NCBI GenBank assembly: GCA_046349085.1
Contig: JAXMDA010000001.1
Coordinates: forward strand, 744,001-808,000
Direction of reading: 5' to 3'
DNA: 64,000 nt
Source: JAJXWB01 sp046349085
GTDB taxonomy: Bacteria; Pseudomonadota; Alphaproteobacteria; Rhizobiales; Beijerinckiaceae
The translations under genes and the position numbers were made by a program. Of this stretch, positions 8,793 to 16,887 are shown in pieces; the stretch's first letter is position 1; each line of letters opens with the position of its first letter. A model generated the notes under the pieces. It did no database searches, was not told the origin of the DNA, and saw only the letters and a program-made list of their open reading frames with translations.

Positions 8793-10352
8793 CTATTCCG
8801 CGGCCACGTTCTGCGGCGCGCGGCGGAAATCTTCCGGGAAATGACGCAGCGCGCTCATCACTGGCATGGGCGTCAATCCACCCATGGCGCAGAGAGAGCC
8901 GTCCGTCATCAGTTGATTGAGATCGGCGAGAACGTCGAGGTTCTTGTCGCGCTCGACGCCGGCGACGATGCGGTCCATCGTCTCCACGCCGCGCACCGCG
9001 CCGATGCGGCACGGCGTGCACTTGCCGCAGCTTTCCTTCGCGCAGAATTCGAAGGCGAAACGCGCCTGCCTCGCCATATCAACGCTATCGTCGAACACGA
9101 CGACGCCGCCATGGCCGAGCATGGCGCCCATGGCCGCGAAAGCCTCGTAGTCGAGCGGCGTGTCGAACTGCGAGGCCGGCAGATAGGCGCCGAGCGGGCC
9201 GCCGACCTGCACGGCGCGGATCGGCCGGCCTGTTCGCGCGCCGCCGCCGAAACCTTCGACCAGATCGCGCAATGTCGCGCCGAAGGGCAGCTCGACAAGA
9301 CCGCCGCGCTTCACATTGCCGCCGAGCTGGAACGGCATGGTCCCGCGCGAACGGCCGACGCCGTAGTCGCGATAGGCCTGCGGTCCCTCGGCGAGGATCG
9401 ACGGCGCGGCGGCCAACGTGAGCACGTTGTTGACGATCGTCGGCCTGCCGAACAAACCGTGCAGCGCCGGCAGCGGCGGCTTGGCGCGCACCACGCCGCG
9501 CCTGCCCTCGAGGCTCTCCAGCAGCGCGGTTTCCTCGCCGCAAATATATGCGCCGGCGCCGAGGCGCGCCTCCATGTCGAAGGCCCGGCCCGAGCCGAGC
9601 ACGGAGGCGCCGAGGAGGCCGGCCTTTCGCGCCGCCTCGATCGCGGCCGTCATCGTGCGAAACGCGTGCGGATATTCGGACCGGATATAGACGAAGCCCT
9701 TGGTCGCGCCGACCGCGAGGCCCGCGATCGCCATGCCCTCGATCAGCAGGAAGGGATCGCCTTCCATCAGCATCCGGTCGGCGAACGTGCCGCTGTCGCC
9801 TTCGTCGGCGTTGCAGACCACGTATTTCTGCGGCGCGGCCGCATCGAAGACGGTCTTCCATTTGACGCCGGCCGGAAAGCCCGCGCCGCCGCGGCCGCGC
9901 AAGCCCGACGCCGTTACCGCGGCGACGATCTCCGCGCCGCTTGTCTCCAGCGCGCGCGAAAGACCTTTCAGGCCGCCATGCGCCCGGTAGTCGCCCAGCG
10001 AGAGCGGGTCGATGACGCCGACGCGCGCGAAGGTGACGCGCTCCTGCCGGCGCATCCAGTCCATGTCCGCCACGGCGCCTTGCGACAGAGCGTGCGCGCC
10101 GCCGCCGAGGAAATCCGCGTCGAACAGCGAGGCGACGTCGCGCCCGGAAACCGGCCCGTAGGCGGTGCGACCATTCGCGGTTTCGACTTCGATCAGAGGC
10201 TCGAGCCACACCATGCCGCGCGAGCCGGTGCGCACAATCTCGATTGCCGCGCCGCGCCGCGCGGCCTCCTCGCCGATCAGGCGCGCGACGGCGTCGGCGC
10301 CGACCGAGAGCGCGGCGGCGTCCTTCGGAATGAAGACGCGCGCCGGGCTCAT
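8793..10352 (-). CDS. fdsB: Formate dehydrogenase beta subunit, NAD/FMN-binding (NuoF-like)
   Basis: The 519-residue protein has an N-terminal thioredoxin-like segment of about 110 residues, the NADH-binding glycine loop GLRGRGGAGFPAG, the FMN-contact motif NADEGDSGTF, a SLBB region, and a C-terminal four-Cys [4Fe-4S] motif ESCGKCTPCRIG. It takes electrons from the formate site and reduces NAD+ in the cytoplasm. Its ATG overlaps the fdsG stop by ATGA, and fdsA follows after 9 bases. Family length and all cofactor motifs are intact. Confidence 0.96.
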   Translation of the reverse strand: MSPARVFIPKDAAALSVGADAVARLIGEEAARRGAAIEIVRTGSRGMVWLEPLIEVETANGRTAYGPVSGRDVASLFDADFLGGGAHALSQGAVADMDWMRRQERVTFARVGVIDPLSLGDYRAHGGLKGLSRALETSGAEIVAAVTASGLRGRGGAGFPAGVKWKTVFDAAAPQKYVVCNADEGDSGTFADRMLMEGDPFLLIEGMAIAGLAVGATKGFVYIRSEYPHAFRTMTAAIEAARKAGLLGASVLGSGRAFDMEARLGAGAYICGEETALLESLEGRRGVVRAKPPLPALHGLFGRPTIVNNVLTLAAAPSILAEGPQAYRDYGVGRSRGTMPFQLGGNVKRGGLVELPFGATLRDLVEGFGGGARTGRPIRAVQVGGPLGAYLPASQFDTPLDYEAFAAMGAMLGHGGVVVFDDSVDMARQARFAFEFCAKESCGKCTPCRIGAVRGVETMDRIVAGVERDKNLDVLADLNQLMTDGSLCAMGGLTPMPVMSALRHFPEDFRRAPQNVAAE

Positions 10353-10825
10353 CGCGGCGCTCCGGCGTCAGCGCAGAGTTCCCACAGGCGATCGGCGTCG
10401 AGCCTTGCGACGAGCTGGCCGTCAACCAGCGCGTTGGGGCCGAGCGCGCAATTGCCGAGACAATAGACGGTCTCGATCGTCAGCCTCTCGTCGTCCTGGC
10501 GGTCGGCGTCGACGCCGTGGCGCGCGCGCAATTCGTCGACAAGCTCTTCGCAGCCGTTGGCCTGGCAAGCCTCGGCGCGGCAAATCTTGATCGAGCGGCG
10601 ACCCGCGGGCCGGTCGCGGAAATCATGGTAGAAGCTGATCGTCCCGTGCACTTCGGCGCGGGAGAGATTCAGCGCCTCGGCAATCAGGCCCACCGCCGAA
10701 GCGTCCACGAATCCAAACTCGTCCTGAAGCGCGTGCAGAATCGGCAGGGTGGCGCCTTCCAATGCGCGCAGCCGATCGACGATTTCCCGGGCTTTGCCTT
10801 CGTCCCACCGCGACGTGGCTGACAT
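10349..10825 (-). CDS. fdsG: Formate dehydrogenase gamma subunit, [2Fe-2S] (NuoE-like)
   Basis: The 158-residue thioredoxin-fold protein carries the four NuoE-type cysteines in CRAEACQANGC and CLGNCALGP, binding one [2Fe-2S] cluster. The start at 10825 is preferred over in-frame codons further upstream because a strong GGAGGAAG ribosome site sits directly before it and the protein then matches family length. It is the first gene of the fdsGBAD operon; the shared intergenic region with fabI lies upstream. Confidence 0.95.
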   Translation of the reverse strand: MSATSRWDEGKAREIVDRLRALEGATLPILHALQDEFGFVDASAVGLIAEALNLSRAEVHGTISFYHDFRDRPAGRRSIKICRAEACQANGCEELVDELRARHGVDADRQDDERLTIETVYCLGNCALGPNALVDGQLVARLDADRLWELCADAGAPR

Positions 10826-11162
10826 GCTTCCTCCACACCCGTCCTGCCCGCGGGTTTGCCCGCCGATTGTGATAGTGTCGACGCGACACATTTCAAATCA
10901 AATCTTTCGTGGGCGACCGCAGGCCGCAGTTCCCCGCCCGGTCACCATACTTCAATATTATCAAAATGATACGCTCTTTGTCGCCAATCTCGGGTTGGCG
11001 AGGCTGCCCGGCCATGCCGACGCGGGTCGCTGGCGTCGCGTTCCGAAGCAGCTTTGCCGGCGCGCTGCTTGACGCCAATCAGAGCGGCTTACCGGAAACG
11101 AGACTAGAAGTCGCATTCCGAACGGCGCTGTCCTGGCGTGAGGAAGAGGAGAGGAGTACGCG
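10826..11162. promoter_or_regulatory. Divergent intergenic region between fdsG and fabI
   Basis: No gene is seen in these 337 bases. Two inverted repeats stand out: GTGTCG-ACG-CGACAC at 10875-10889, 50 bases upstream of the fdsG start, and TATCA-AAA-TGATA at 10959-10971 inside an AT-rich patch (10951-10975) that contrasts with the high-GC surroundings. Both are reasonable operator candidates for the formate dehydrogenase operon or fabI. No convincing -35/-10 pair could be fixed by eye. A purine-rich GAGGAAGAGGAGAGGAG stretch just before fabI supplies its ribosome site. Confidence 0.5.
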
Positions 11163-11951
11163 ATGATCCCGAAAATTCGCGACGCGGCGAAACTTCTCGA
11201 AGGCAAGCGCGGCCTGGTGATCGGCATCGCGAACGACCAGTCGATCGCCTGGGGCTGCGCGAGGGCGTTCAGGGGACTCGGCGCAGAATTGGCCGTCACC
11301 TACCTGAACGAGAAATCGAGACGTTTCGTCGAACCGCTCGCGCGGGAACTCGAAGCGCCGCTATTCCTCCCGCTCGATGTGCTGCAGGATGGCCAGCTTG
11401 AAGCGGTCTTCGAGGAGATCGGCGCGAAATGGGGGCATCTGGATTTCGTCTTGCACTCCATCGCCTTCTCGCCGAAGGAGGCTCTGCATGGCCGCGTCGT
11501 CGACGTCAGCAAGCAGGGATTCCTGACCACGATGGACGTCTCGTGCTGGTCCTTCCTCCGCACGGCGCATCTTGCCGAACCGCTGATGAAGAACGGCGGA
11601 ACGCTGTTCACCATGAGCTATTATGGCGCGCAGGCGGTCGTCGAAAACTACAATATCATGGGCGTCGCCAAGGCGGCCCTCGAAGCGTCGGTCCGCTATC
11701 TCGCCGCCGAACTCGGACCAAAAGGCATTCGCGTCCACGCCATCTCGCCGGGGCCGTTGGCGACGCGGGCGGCGTCCGGGATAGCCGAATTCGACGAGCT
11801 TCTGGAAAAGGCGCGTTCGAAAGCGCCGGCCCGCAGTCTGGTGAGCATCGACGACGTCGGCATAGCCACGGCGTTCCTCGCGCTCGACGCGGCGAAGCTC
11901 ATCACGGGAGACACGATCTTCATCGACGGCGGGTATCACATCATCGACTGA
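11163..11951 (+). CDS. fabI: Enoyl-[acyl-carrier-protein] reductase (NADH), FabI type
   Basis: The 262-residue short-chain reductase has the FabI-specific dinucleotide loop GIANDQSIAWG, Tyr153 and the Tyr163-x6-Lys170 pair (YNIMGVAK) that correspond to the catalytic residues of FabI, and the C terminus GDTIFIDGGYHI. It would reduce trans-2-enoyl-ACP or a related thioester with NADH. It stands at the head of a run of co-oriented genes for a DUF3141 protein, a phosphotransacylase and an acyl kinase, so it may be a paralogue dedicated to that pathway rather than the housekeeping FabI. The gap of 93 bases to the next gene leaves room for either cotranscription or a separate promoter. Confidence 0.92.
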   Translation: MIPKIRDAAKLLEGKRGLVIGIANDQSIAWGCARAFRGLGAELAVTYLNEKSRRFVEPLARELEAPLFLPLDVLQDGQLEAVFEEIGAKWGHLDFVLHSIAFSPKEALHGRVVDVSKQGFLTTMDVSCWSFLRTAHLAEPLMKNGGTLFTMSYYGAQAVVENYNIMGVAKAALEASVRYLAAELGPKGIRVHAISPGPLATRAASGIAEFDELLEKARSKAPARSLVSIDDVGIATAFLALDAAKLITGDTIFIDGGYHIID

Positions 11952-12044
11952 CGCGAGGCCCCGATCGAGTTCTGACGGAGAAACCTGGCCAAGCGGCGCA
12001 ATGCCGGCTCGCTGGACGCCACGCACATCAAACGGAGTATCGTC

Positions 12045-14198
12045 ATGTCTCGCCCTGAACACGAAAGCACCGGCAATCCGTGGTTCGACTACATGCGCGA
12101 CGCCTTCGAGCGTTCCGTGCTCTTCATGGATGTGCTCCGCCAGCGCGGCAATAATTACGAGGAACAAATAAAGCGGATCGCGCCCAACGTCCTGACGTTC
12201 GAACCCGAGGTCGTCTGCGATGGCCGAACGCTGCCGAAACCGGTCAATTACGTTCTTGTGAAGATCCTGGCGCCCGAGGGCGTCGAGATCGACCCGAGCA
12301 AACGCCCGTTCATCGTGTTCGATCCGCGCGCGGGCCACGGGCCTGGAATCGGCGGCATGAAGCACGACAGCGAACTCGGCGTCGCGATGCGCGCCGGCCA
12401 TCCATGCTATTTCGTCGGCTTTCTTCCCGAGCCGATGCCGGACCAGACTGTCGAAGACGTCTGTCACGCGGAAGCGCATTTCGTGAAGCTGGTTGCGGAG
12501 CTGCACGCCGAAGCCGACGGCAAGCCGGCGCTGATCGGCAATTGCCAGGCGGGCTGGCAGATCATGATCATGGCGGCGCTCTATCCCGAGCTGCCGGGGC
12601 CGATCGTGCTGGCGGGCACGCCCTTGTCCTACTGGGCGGGCGTGCGTGGCAAGAACCCTATGCGCTATCTCGGCGGCATGCTCGGCGGAAGCTGGATGAC
12701 GACGCTGGCGGGCGACCTCGGCGCCGGCAAGTTCGACGGCGCGTCGCTCATCGCCAATTTCGAGTCGAACAACCCGGCCAATACGATCTGGAAGAAGCCG
12801 TACGACGTCTACGCGAAAGTCGATACGGAAGCGGAGCGCTTTCTCGAATTCGAGAAATGGTGGGGCGTGCCGGTGATCCTGAACGCCAAGGAGATGCAGT
12901 TCATCGTCGATGAACTGTTCGTCGGCAATCGCCTGACGACCGGCAAAACGATCATGAGCGATGGCCAGCGCGTCGATCTCCGGAAAATCCGCTCCCCCGT
13001 GGTGGTGTTCTGCTCGTTCGGCGACGACATTACGCCGCCGCAGCAAGCGCTCGACTGGGTGCTCGACCTTTACGACAATGTCGAGGACATCATCCAGAAC
13101 GGACAGACGATCATCTACTGTCTGCATCAGAGTATCGGGCACCTCGGCATTTTCGTATCCGGGGCTGTGGCGACCAAGGAGCACGAGGAATTCGCGCTCA
13201 ACATGAACATGATCGATGCGATGCCGCCCGGCCTCTACGAGGTCGTGCTCACCGAGCTCGCCGGAGATACCGAGAACCCCGATCTTGTGCAGGGCCGTCA
13301 CGTGGCAAAGCTCGTCCCGCGCACGCTCGACGATATTCGCGCGCTCGGTTTCAACAATGCCGAGGATCAGCGGAAATTCGAGACGGCGGCCCGCGTCTCC
13401 GAGATCAACCAGGGGCTCTACCGGACCTTCGTGAGCCCGTCGGTCCAGTCGGCGACAACGCCGGCGAGCGCCGACTTCCTGCGCGAGATGCATCCGAACC
13501 GCGTATATTTCAGCGCTTTCTCCGACCGCAACCCGTGGATGGCGCCGATCGCCGGCGTCGCGGAAAACATTCGCGCGGACGGCCATCGACACCCTGTCGC
13601 GCCCGACAATCCATTCCTGCAGTACGAGAAGGCGATGTCGTCCTGGATCGTCTCCAGCCTCGACAATTTCGCCAAGGCGCGCGAGGCGTGGACCGAGGCG
13701 GTTTTTCACTCGACCTATGGATCGCCGGCGCTGCAGGCGGCCGTCGGCCTCAAGTCCGACGTCGCCGATGCGCCGAACCGGGAGGCCGGCGCGTTGCAGC
13801 GCGCAGAAAGCCAGGCGGAAATAGCCGCGGACATGGATCGCGGGGGATTGCTCGCAGCAGGCATTCGCGCGCTGCTCCACGTGATGCGCGGCGGCGGCGT
13901 CGACGAACGCCAGTTCAACGCCCTCGAACAGATTCGTGCGGCGGCGCCTGACAATCAGCATGTGTCGTCCTCACAATTGAAATCGATCCTGCGCCGTCAG
14001 GCGACGCTGTTGCGGGCGGACACGCCGCGCGCCTTGGCCGCGATTCCGCGCATGCTGCCGGACGACCCCGGACGGCTCGAGAAAGTCGTCGCCACGATCG
14101 AGAAAGTCGTCGGCGCAAAGGGGGCGCCGGATCCGGAGATCGCAGGTCGGGTCGCGGAAATCCGGCAGCTCTTTGGCGTCAATCGAAAAGCTCGTTGA
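12045..14198 (+). CDS. DUF3141 protein, PHA-synthase/depolymerase-like alpha/beta hydrolase
   Basis: The 717-residue protein begins with a segment (NPWFDYMRDAFERSVLFMDVLR) resembling polyhydroxyalkanoate synthase partners, then an alpha/beta-hydrolase core. I see a lipase-like box GNCQAG with Cys167 in the nucleophile position, Asp327/Asp328 in FGDDITPP and His366 in SIGHLG, the spacing and sequence flavour of the Cys-Asp-His triad of PHA synthases. The C-terminal 250 residues, partly helical and charged, are specific to DUF3141. The family has no settled function that I know of. Neighbouring phosphotransacylase and kinase genes suggest action on acyl thioesters or polyester. No signal peptide is evident, so it should be cytoplasmic. 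Confidence 0.88.
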   Translation: MSRPEHESTGNPWFDYMRDAFERSVLFMDVLRQRGNNYEEQIKRIAPNVLTFEPEVVCDGRTLPKPVNYVLVKILAPEGVEIDPSKRPFIVFDPRAGHGPGIGGMKHDSELGVAMRAGHPCYFVGFLPEPMPDQTVEDVCHAEAHFVKLVAELHAEADGKPALIGNCQAGWQIMIMAALYPELPGPIVLAGTPLSYWAGVRGKNPMRYLGGMLGGSWMTTLAGDLGAGKFDGASLIANFESNNPANTIWKKPYDVYAKVDTEAERFLEFEKWWGVPVILNAKEMQFIVDELFVGNRLTTGKTIMSDGQRVDLRKIRSPVVVFCSFGDDITPPQQALDWVLDLYDNVEDIIQNGQTIIYCLHQSIGHLGIFVSGAVATKEHEEFALNMNMIDAMPPGLYEVVLTELAGDTENPDLVQGRHVAKLVPRTLDDIRALGFNNAEDQRKFETAARVSEINQGLYRTFVSPSVQSATTPASADFLREMHPNRVYFSAFSDRNPWMAPIAGVAENIRADGHRHPVAPDNPFLQYEKAMSSWIVSSLDNFAKAREAWTEAVFHSTYGSPALQAAVGLKSDVADAPNREAGALQRAESQAEIAADMDRGGLLAAGIRALLHVMRGGGVDERQFNALEQIRAAAPDNQHVSSSQLKSILRRQATLLRADTPRALAAIPRMLPDDPGRLEKVVATIEKVVGAKGAPDPEIAGRVAEIRQLFGVNRKAR

Positions 14199-14209
14199 GG
14201 CAGGTGGCC

Positions 14210-15166
14210 ATGGACGCGGTTCAAAGAACGAAAAGTCACGAGAAGTACCACGTGCTGGTCGAGCGTGCGGCCAAGGCCGGCAGCATCGCGGTGGCGGTGG
14301 CGCATCCCTGCGACGCCGTTTCCCTCGAGGGGGCGGTCGAGGCGGCCCGGATGAAGCTGATCCGGCCCATTCTCGTCGGCCCGCAGGCGCGCATCCGCGA
14401 GGTCGCCGCGGCGAACGGAATCGACATCTCGGGTTTGCCGATGGTCGACGCCGCGCACAGCGAGGACGCCGCGGAGAAAGCCGTCGCCCTCGTGCGCAAG
14501 GGGGAGGCGGAGGCCTTGATGAAGGGCAGCCTTCATACAGACGAGCTGATGGGCGCGGTGGTCGCGCGCGAGACCGGCATCCGCACCGCGCGACGCATCA
14601 GTCATTGCTTCGTTCTGGACGTGCCCGGCCATCCGGACGCGCTGATCATTACCGACGCGGCGGTGAACATAGCGCCGACCCTGGCCGATAAAGTCGACAT
14701 TGTGCAGAATGCGATAGATCTCGCGCACGCGCTCGGCGCGCCCGAGGTTCGCGTCGCCATCCTCTCGGCGATGGAGACGGTCAACCCCAAGGTGTCGTCG
14801 ACCGTCGATGCAGCCGCGCTCTGCAAGATGGCCGACCGCGGTCAGATCACCGGCGGCGTCCTCGACGGACCGCTCGCGCTCGACAACGCCATCAGCATGG
14901 AGGCCGCGAAGGTAAAGAAGATCGTCTCGCCGGTTGCGGGTCGCGCCAACGTGCTGGTCGTGCCGGATCTCGAGGCCGGCAACATGCTCGCCAAGAGCCT
15001 GTCGTTTCTCGCCGGCGCAGATTGCGCAGGCATCGTGCTTGGAGCGCGGGTTCCCGTGATCCTGACCAGCCGTGCGGACTCGCTCGTTACGCGCTATGCG
15101 TCCTGCGCCGTTGCGGCGCTGATGGCGGCGGCGCGACGCGCCAACGCGTCGGCCGCAGTGCGGTAA
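14210..15166 (+). CDS. Phosphate acetyl/butyryl transferase (PTA_PTB family)
   Basis: The 318-residue enzyme belongs to the phosphotransacylase fold (features: AHPCDAVSLEGAVEAA, MKGSLHTDELMGAVV, ITDAAVNIAPTLADK, VPDLEAGNMLAKSL). It exchanges CoA and phosphate on a short-chain acyl group. The sequence is closer to the short Ptb/stand-alone Pta domain than to the long Pta with regulatory domains. The ATG at 14210 is preferred over the TTG at 14195 since the latter overlaps the previous stop and gives a non-family N terminus. The next gene is a matching acyl kinase, so acyl-CoA to acyl-phosphate to acid plus ATP is the expected route. Chain-length preference is unknown. Confidence 0.92.
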   Translation: MDAVQRTKSHEKYHVLVERAAKAGSIAVAVAHPCDAVSLEGAVEAARMKLIRPILVGPQARIREVAAANGIDISGLPMVDAAHSEDAAEKAVALVRKGEAEALMKGSLHTDELMGAVVARETGIRTARRISHCFVLDVPGHPDALIITDAAVNIAPTLADKVDIVQNAIDLAHALGAPEVRVAILSAMETVNPKVSSTVDAAALCKMADRGQITGGVLDGPLALDNAISMEAAKVKKIVSPVAGRANVLVVPDLEAGNMLAKSLSFLAGADCAGIVLGARVPVILTSRADSLVTRYASCAVAALMAAARRANASAAVR

Positions 15167-15199
15167 ACTGCTGCGGTGCCCGCCCCACGAGGTTTGTTC

Positions 15200-16393
15200 A
15201 TGTCCAGCATCGCCGTCATCAACGCCGGCTCATCGAGCATCAAACTCGCCGTCTACAACAACGCGCGCGAGCCGGAACTGCTTCTGAAAGGTCGCTTCGA
15301 GGGCATAGGCTCCGCACCGAAGGGACTTCTCTTTGCGCCGGACGGCAAATTGCTCGCCGAGAAGACTACCGGGCCGTTGGGCCACGACGGAGCGATGGAC
15401 GTGCTGGTCGAGCTTGCGGGCGACGCCCTCAAGGGGACGGAACTCGCGGCGGTCGGACATCGCGTCGTGCACGGCGGCCCCCGATACGCCGAGCCGGTTG
15501 TCGTGACGGACGCGCTCCTGCAGGAGCTCGAGAGCTTCGTTCCGCTGGCCCCGCTTCACCAGCCGCACAATCTCGCGCCGATCCGCGCGATTCGCGCCCG
15601 ACAGCCATCGCTGCCGCAAGTCGTCTGCTTCGACACCGCCTTCCATCGGGCGCAATCCTGGGAGGCGCAAGCCTTCGCCCTGCCGCGCAAGTTGTCCGAG
15701 GAGGGGCTTCGCCGCTACGGCTTCCACGGCATATCCTATGATTTCATCGCGTCGCGCCTGAAGGATATCGCGCCGGAGATCGCGCGCGGAAAAGTTATCG
15801 TCGCGCATCTCGGAAATGGCGCGAGCCTTTGCGCCATCCACAACGGGCGGAGCGTCGCGAGCACGATGGGGTTCACCGCAGTCGACGGCCTGATGATGGG
15901 CACGCGGTGCGGCACGATAGACCCCGGCGTCTTGATCTATTTGATGGACCGGCACGGCCTGGATGCGCGCGCGCTCGAGGATCTCGTCTACAAGCGGTCC
16001 GGCCTGCTCGGCGTATCGGGGATATCGTCCGACATGCGGGCCTTGCGGGCTTCCAGCGAGCCGGGGGCCGCGGAAGCGATCAATCTATTCGTCTATCGCG
16101 TCGTGCGCGAAATCGGATCGCTCGCCGCAGCGCTCGGCGGTCTCGACGGACTCGTGTTCACAGCCGGCATTGGGGAGAACGATCCGGCGACGCGCGCCGA
16201 AGTCGTGGCCGGCTGCCGGTGGCTCGGCGCGGAAATCGATCCGGCCAGAAACGCCGCTTGCGAATGCGACATCGGCGCGGCGACGTCGCGGGTCAAGGTC
16301 ATGATGATCCCGACGAACGAAGAGCTGAACATAGCCAAATCCACGATCGCCCTCGTGTCGAGCAAAACGCGGCAAACCGGAGAGGTCCCATGA
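15200..16393 (+). CDS. ackA: Acetate kinase family acyl kinase
   Basis: The 397-residue kinase opens with the family phosphate motif VINAGSSSIKL, and shows the conserved GHRVVHGG, GFHGISYDFI, HLGNGASLCAI, MGTRCGTIDPG and FTAGIGEND blocks of the ASKHA acetokinase fold. It makes ATP from acyl-phosphate, or the reverse. The ATG at 15200 with GAGG 9 bases upstream is chosen over an in-frame GTG at 15176, which adds eight residues not seen in the family. It is 33 bases after the phosphotransacylase and overlaps the next small gene by ATGA. It could act on butyrate or propionate as well as acetate. Confidence 0.93.
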   Translation: MSSIAVINAGSSSIKLAVYNNAREPELLLKGRFEGIGSAPKGLLFAPDGKLLAEKTTGPLGHDGAMDVLVELAGDALKGTELAAVGHRVVHGGPRYAEPVVVTDALLQELESFVPLAPLHQPHNLAPIRAIRARQPSLPQVVCFDTAFHRAQSWEAQAFALPRKLSEEGLRRYGFHGISYDFIASRLKDIAPEIARGKVIVAHLGNGASLCAIHNGRSVASTMGFTAVDGLMMGTRCGTIDPGVLIYLMDRHGLDARALEDLVYKRSGLLGVSGISSDMRALRASSEPGAAEAINLFVYRVVREIGSLAAALGGLDGLVFTAGIGENDPATRAEVVAGCRWLGAEIDPARNAACECDIGAATSRVKVMMIPTNEELNIAKSTIALVSSKTRQTGEVP

Positions 16394-16647
16394 AGGCGGC
16401 GAAAGAGGACATACTCAAGCTGTTCCCTTACAGCGTGCGGATATCCGATCCGAGCGACATGACGAAAGACGCGCTGACGCAATGGGAAGACGCCAATCGC
16501 GCGGCGGAATGGCGCATGCCGCACGACTACGCGCATCGGCAAAGCTGGAGCGCGGATCCGGGCGGAAGCTGGGAGCTCGCGTCGTCCAAGACGTATTACT
16601 TCAAGTCCGCTCAGGACGCCGAACTGTTCGAGCGGCGGTTCGACTGA
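16390..16647 (+). CDS. Small uncharacterised protein coupled to acyl kinase gene
   Basis: The 85-residue product begins MKAAKEDILKLFPYSVRISD and ends with KTYYFKSAQDAELFERRFD. Its ATG overlaps the kinase stop (ATGA at 16390-16393), so it is very likely translated by coupling. It is hydrophilic, rich in Trp and Tyr in its second half, with no signal peptide, Cys pair or membrane helix. I do not recognise a family. Position suggests an accessory or regulatory role in acyl-phosphate metabolism, but that is inference from context only. Confidence 0.8.
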   Translation: MKAAKEDILKLFPYSVRISDPSDMTKDALTQWEDANRAAEWRMPHDYAHRQSWSADPGGSWELASSKTYYFKSAQDAELFERRFD

Positions 16648-16887
16648 CGGCCTGATGCGCCTTGCGCGGCGAAAGCGGGGCGCGCTCCTGACGCGTCCTC
16701 CAGCGCCGCGCTCGGCGCCGCCGGATACCGACGGAATTCGGAGCGACTTCCATGCTGCGGGCGCGCGCAAGCGGATGAGGCCGGCGCTTCGGCCGGCGCG
16801 CCGGAGACGATGCTCAAACGCAGTCTCCCGTCTCGATAAGACCGGCGCGCGCGCCAGATTCGTCCTGACGAAACATTGGCGGCGGCG
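16648..16887. other. Convergent intergenic region without genes
   Basis: About 240 bases lie between the acyl-kinase operon and the PerM-type gene that faces it. A small hairpin (GCCGGC, 16780-16785, GCTTCG loop, GCCGGC, 16792-16797) is the only structure noted. There is no coding signal that I trust. Confidence 0.4.

Noticed and set aside
6240..10466. Long plus-strand frames (636 and 714 codons) opposite fdsA/fdsB
   Set aside because: They mirror conserved enzyme genes and have shadow-frame composition without motifs or ribosome sites.
11361..13961. An 866-codon open frame on the strand opposite fabI/DUF3141
   Set aside because: It is antisense to well-supported genes, rich in Arg, His, Asp and Gln, with no domain; a byproduct of high GC.
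15022..15741. Frame of 239 codons within the phosphotransacylase/kinase genes
   Set aside because: It overlaps both real genes in another frame and is Arg-rich shadow sequence.
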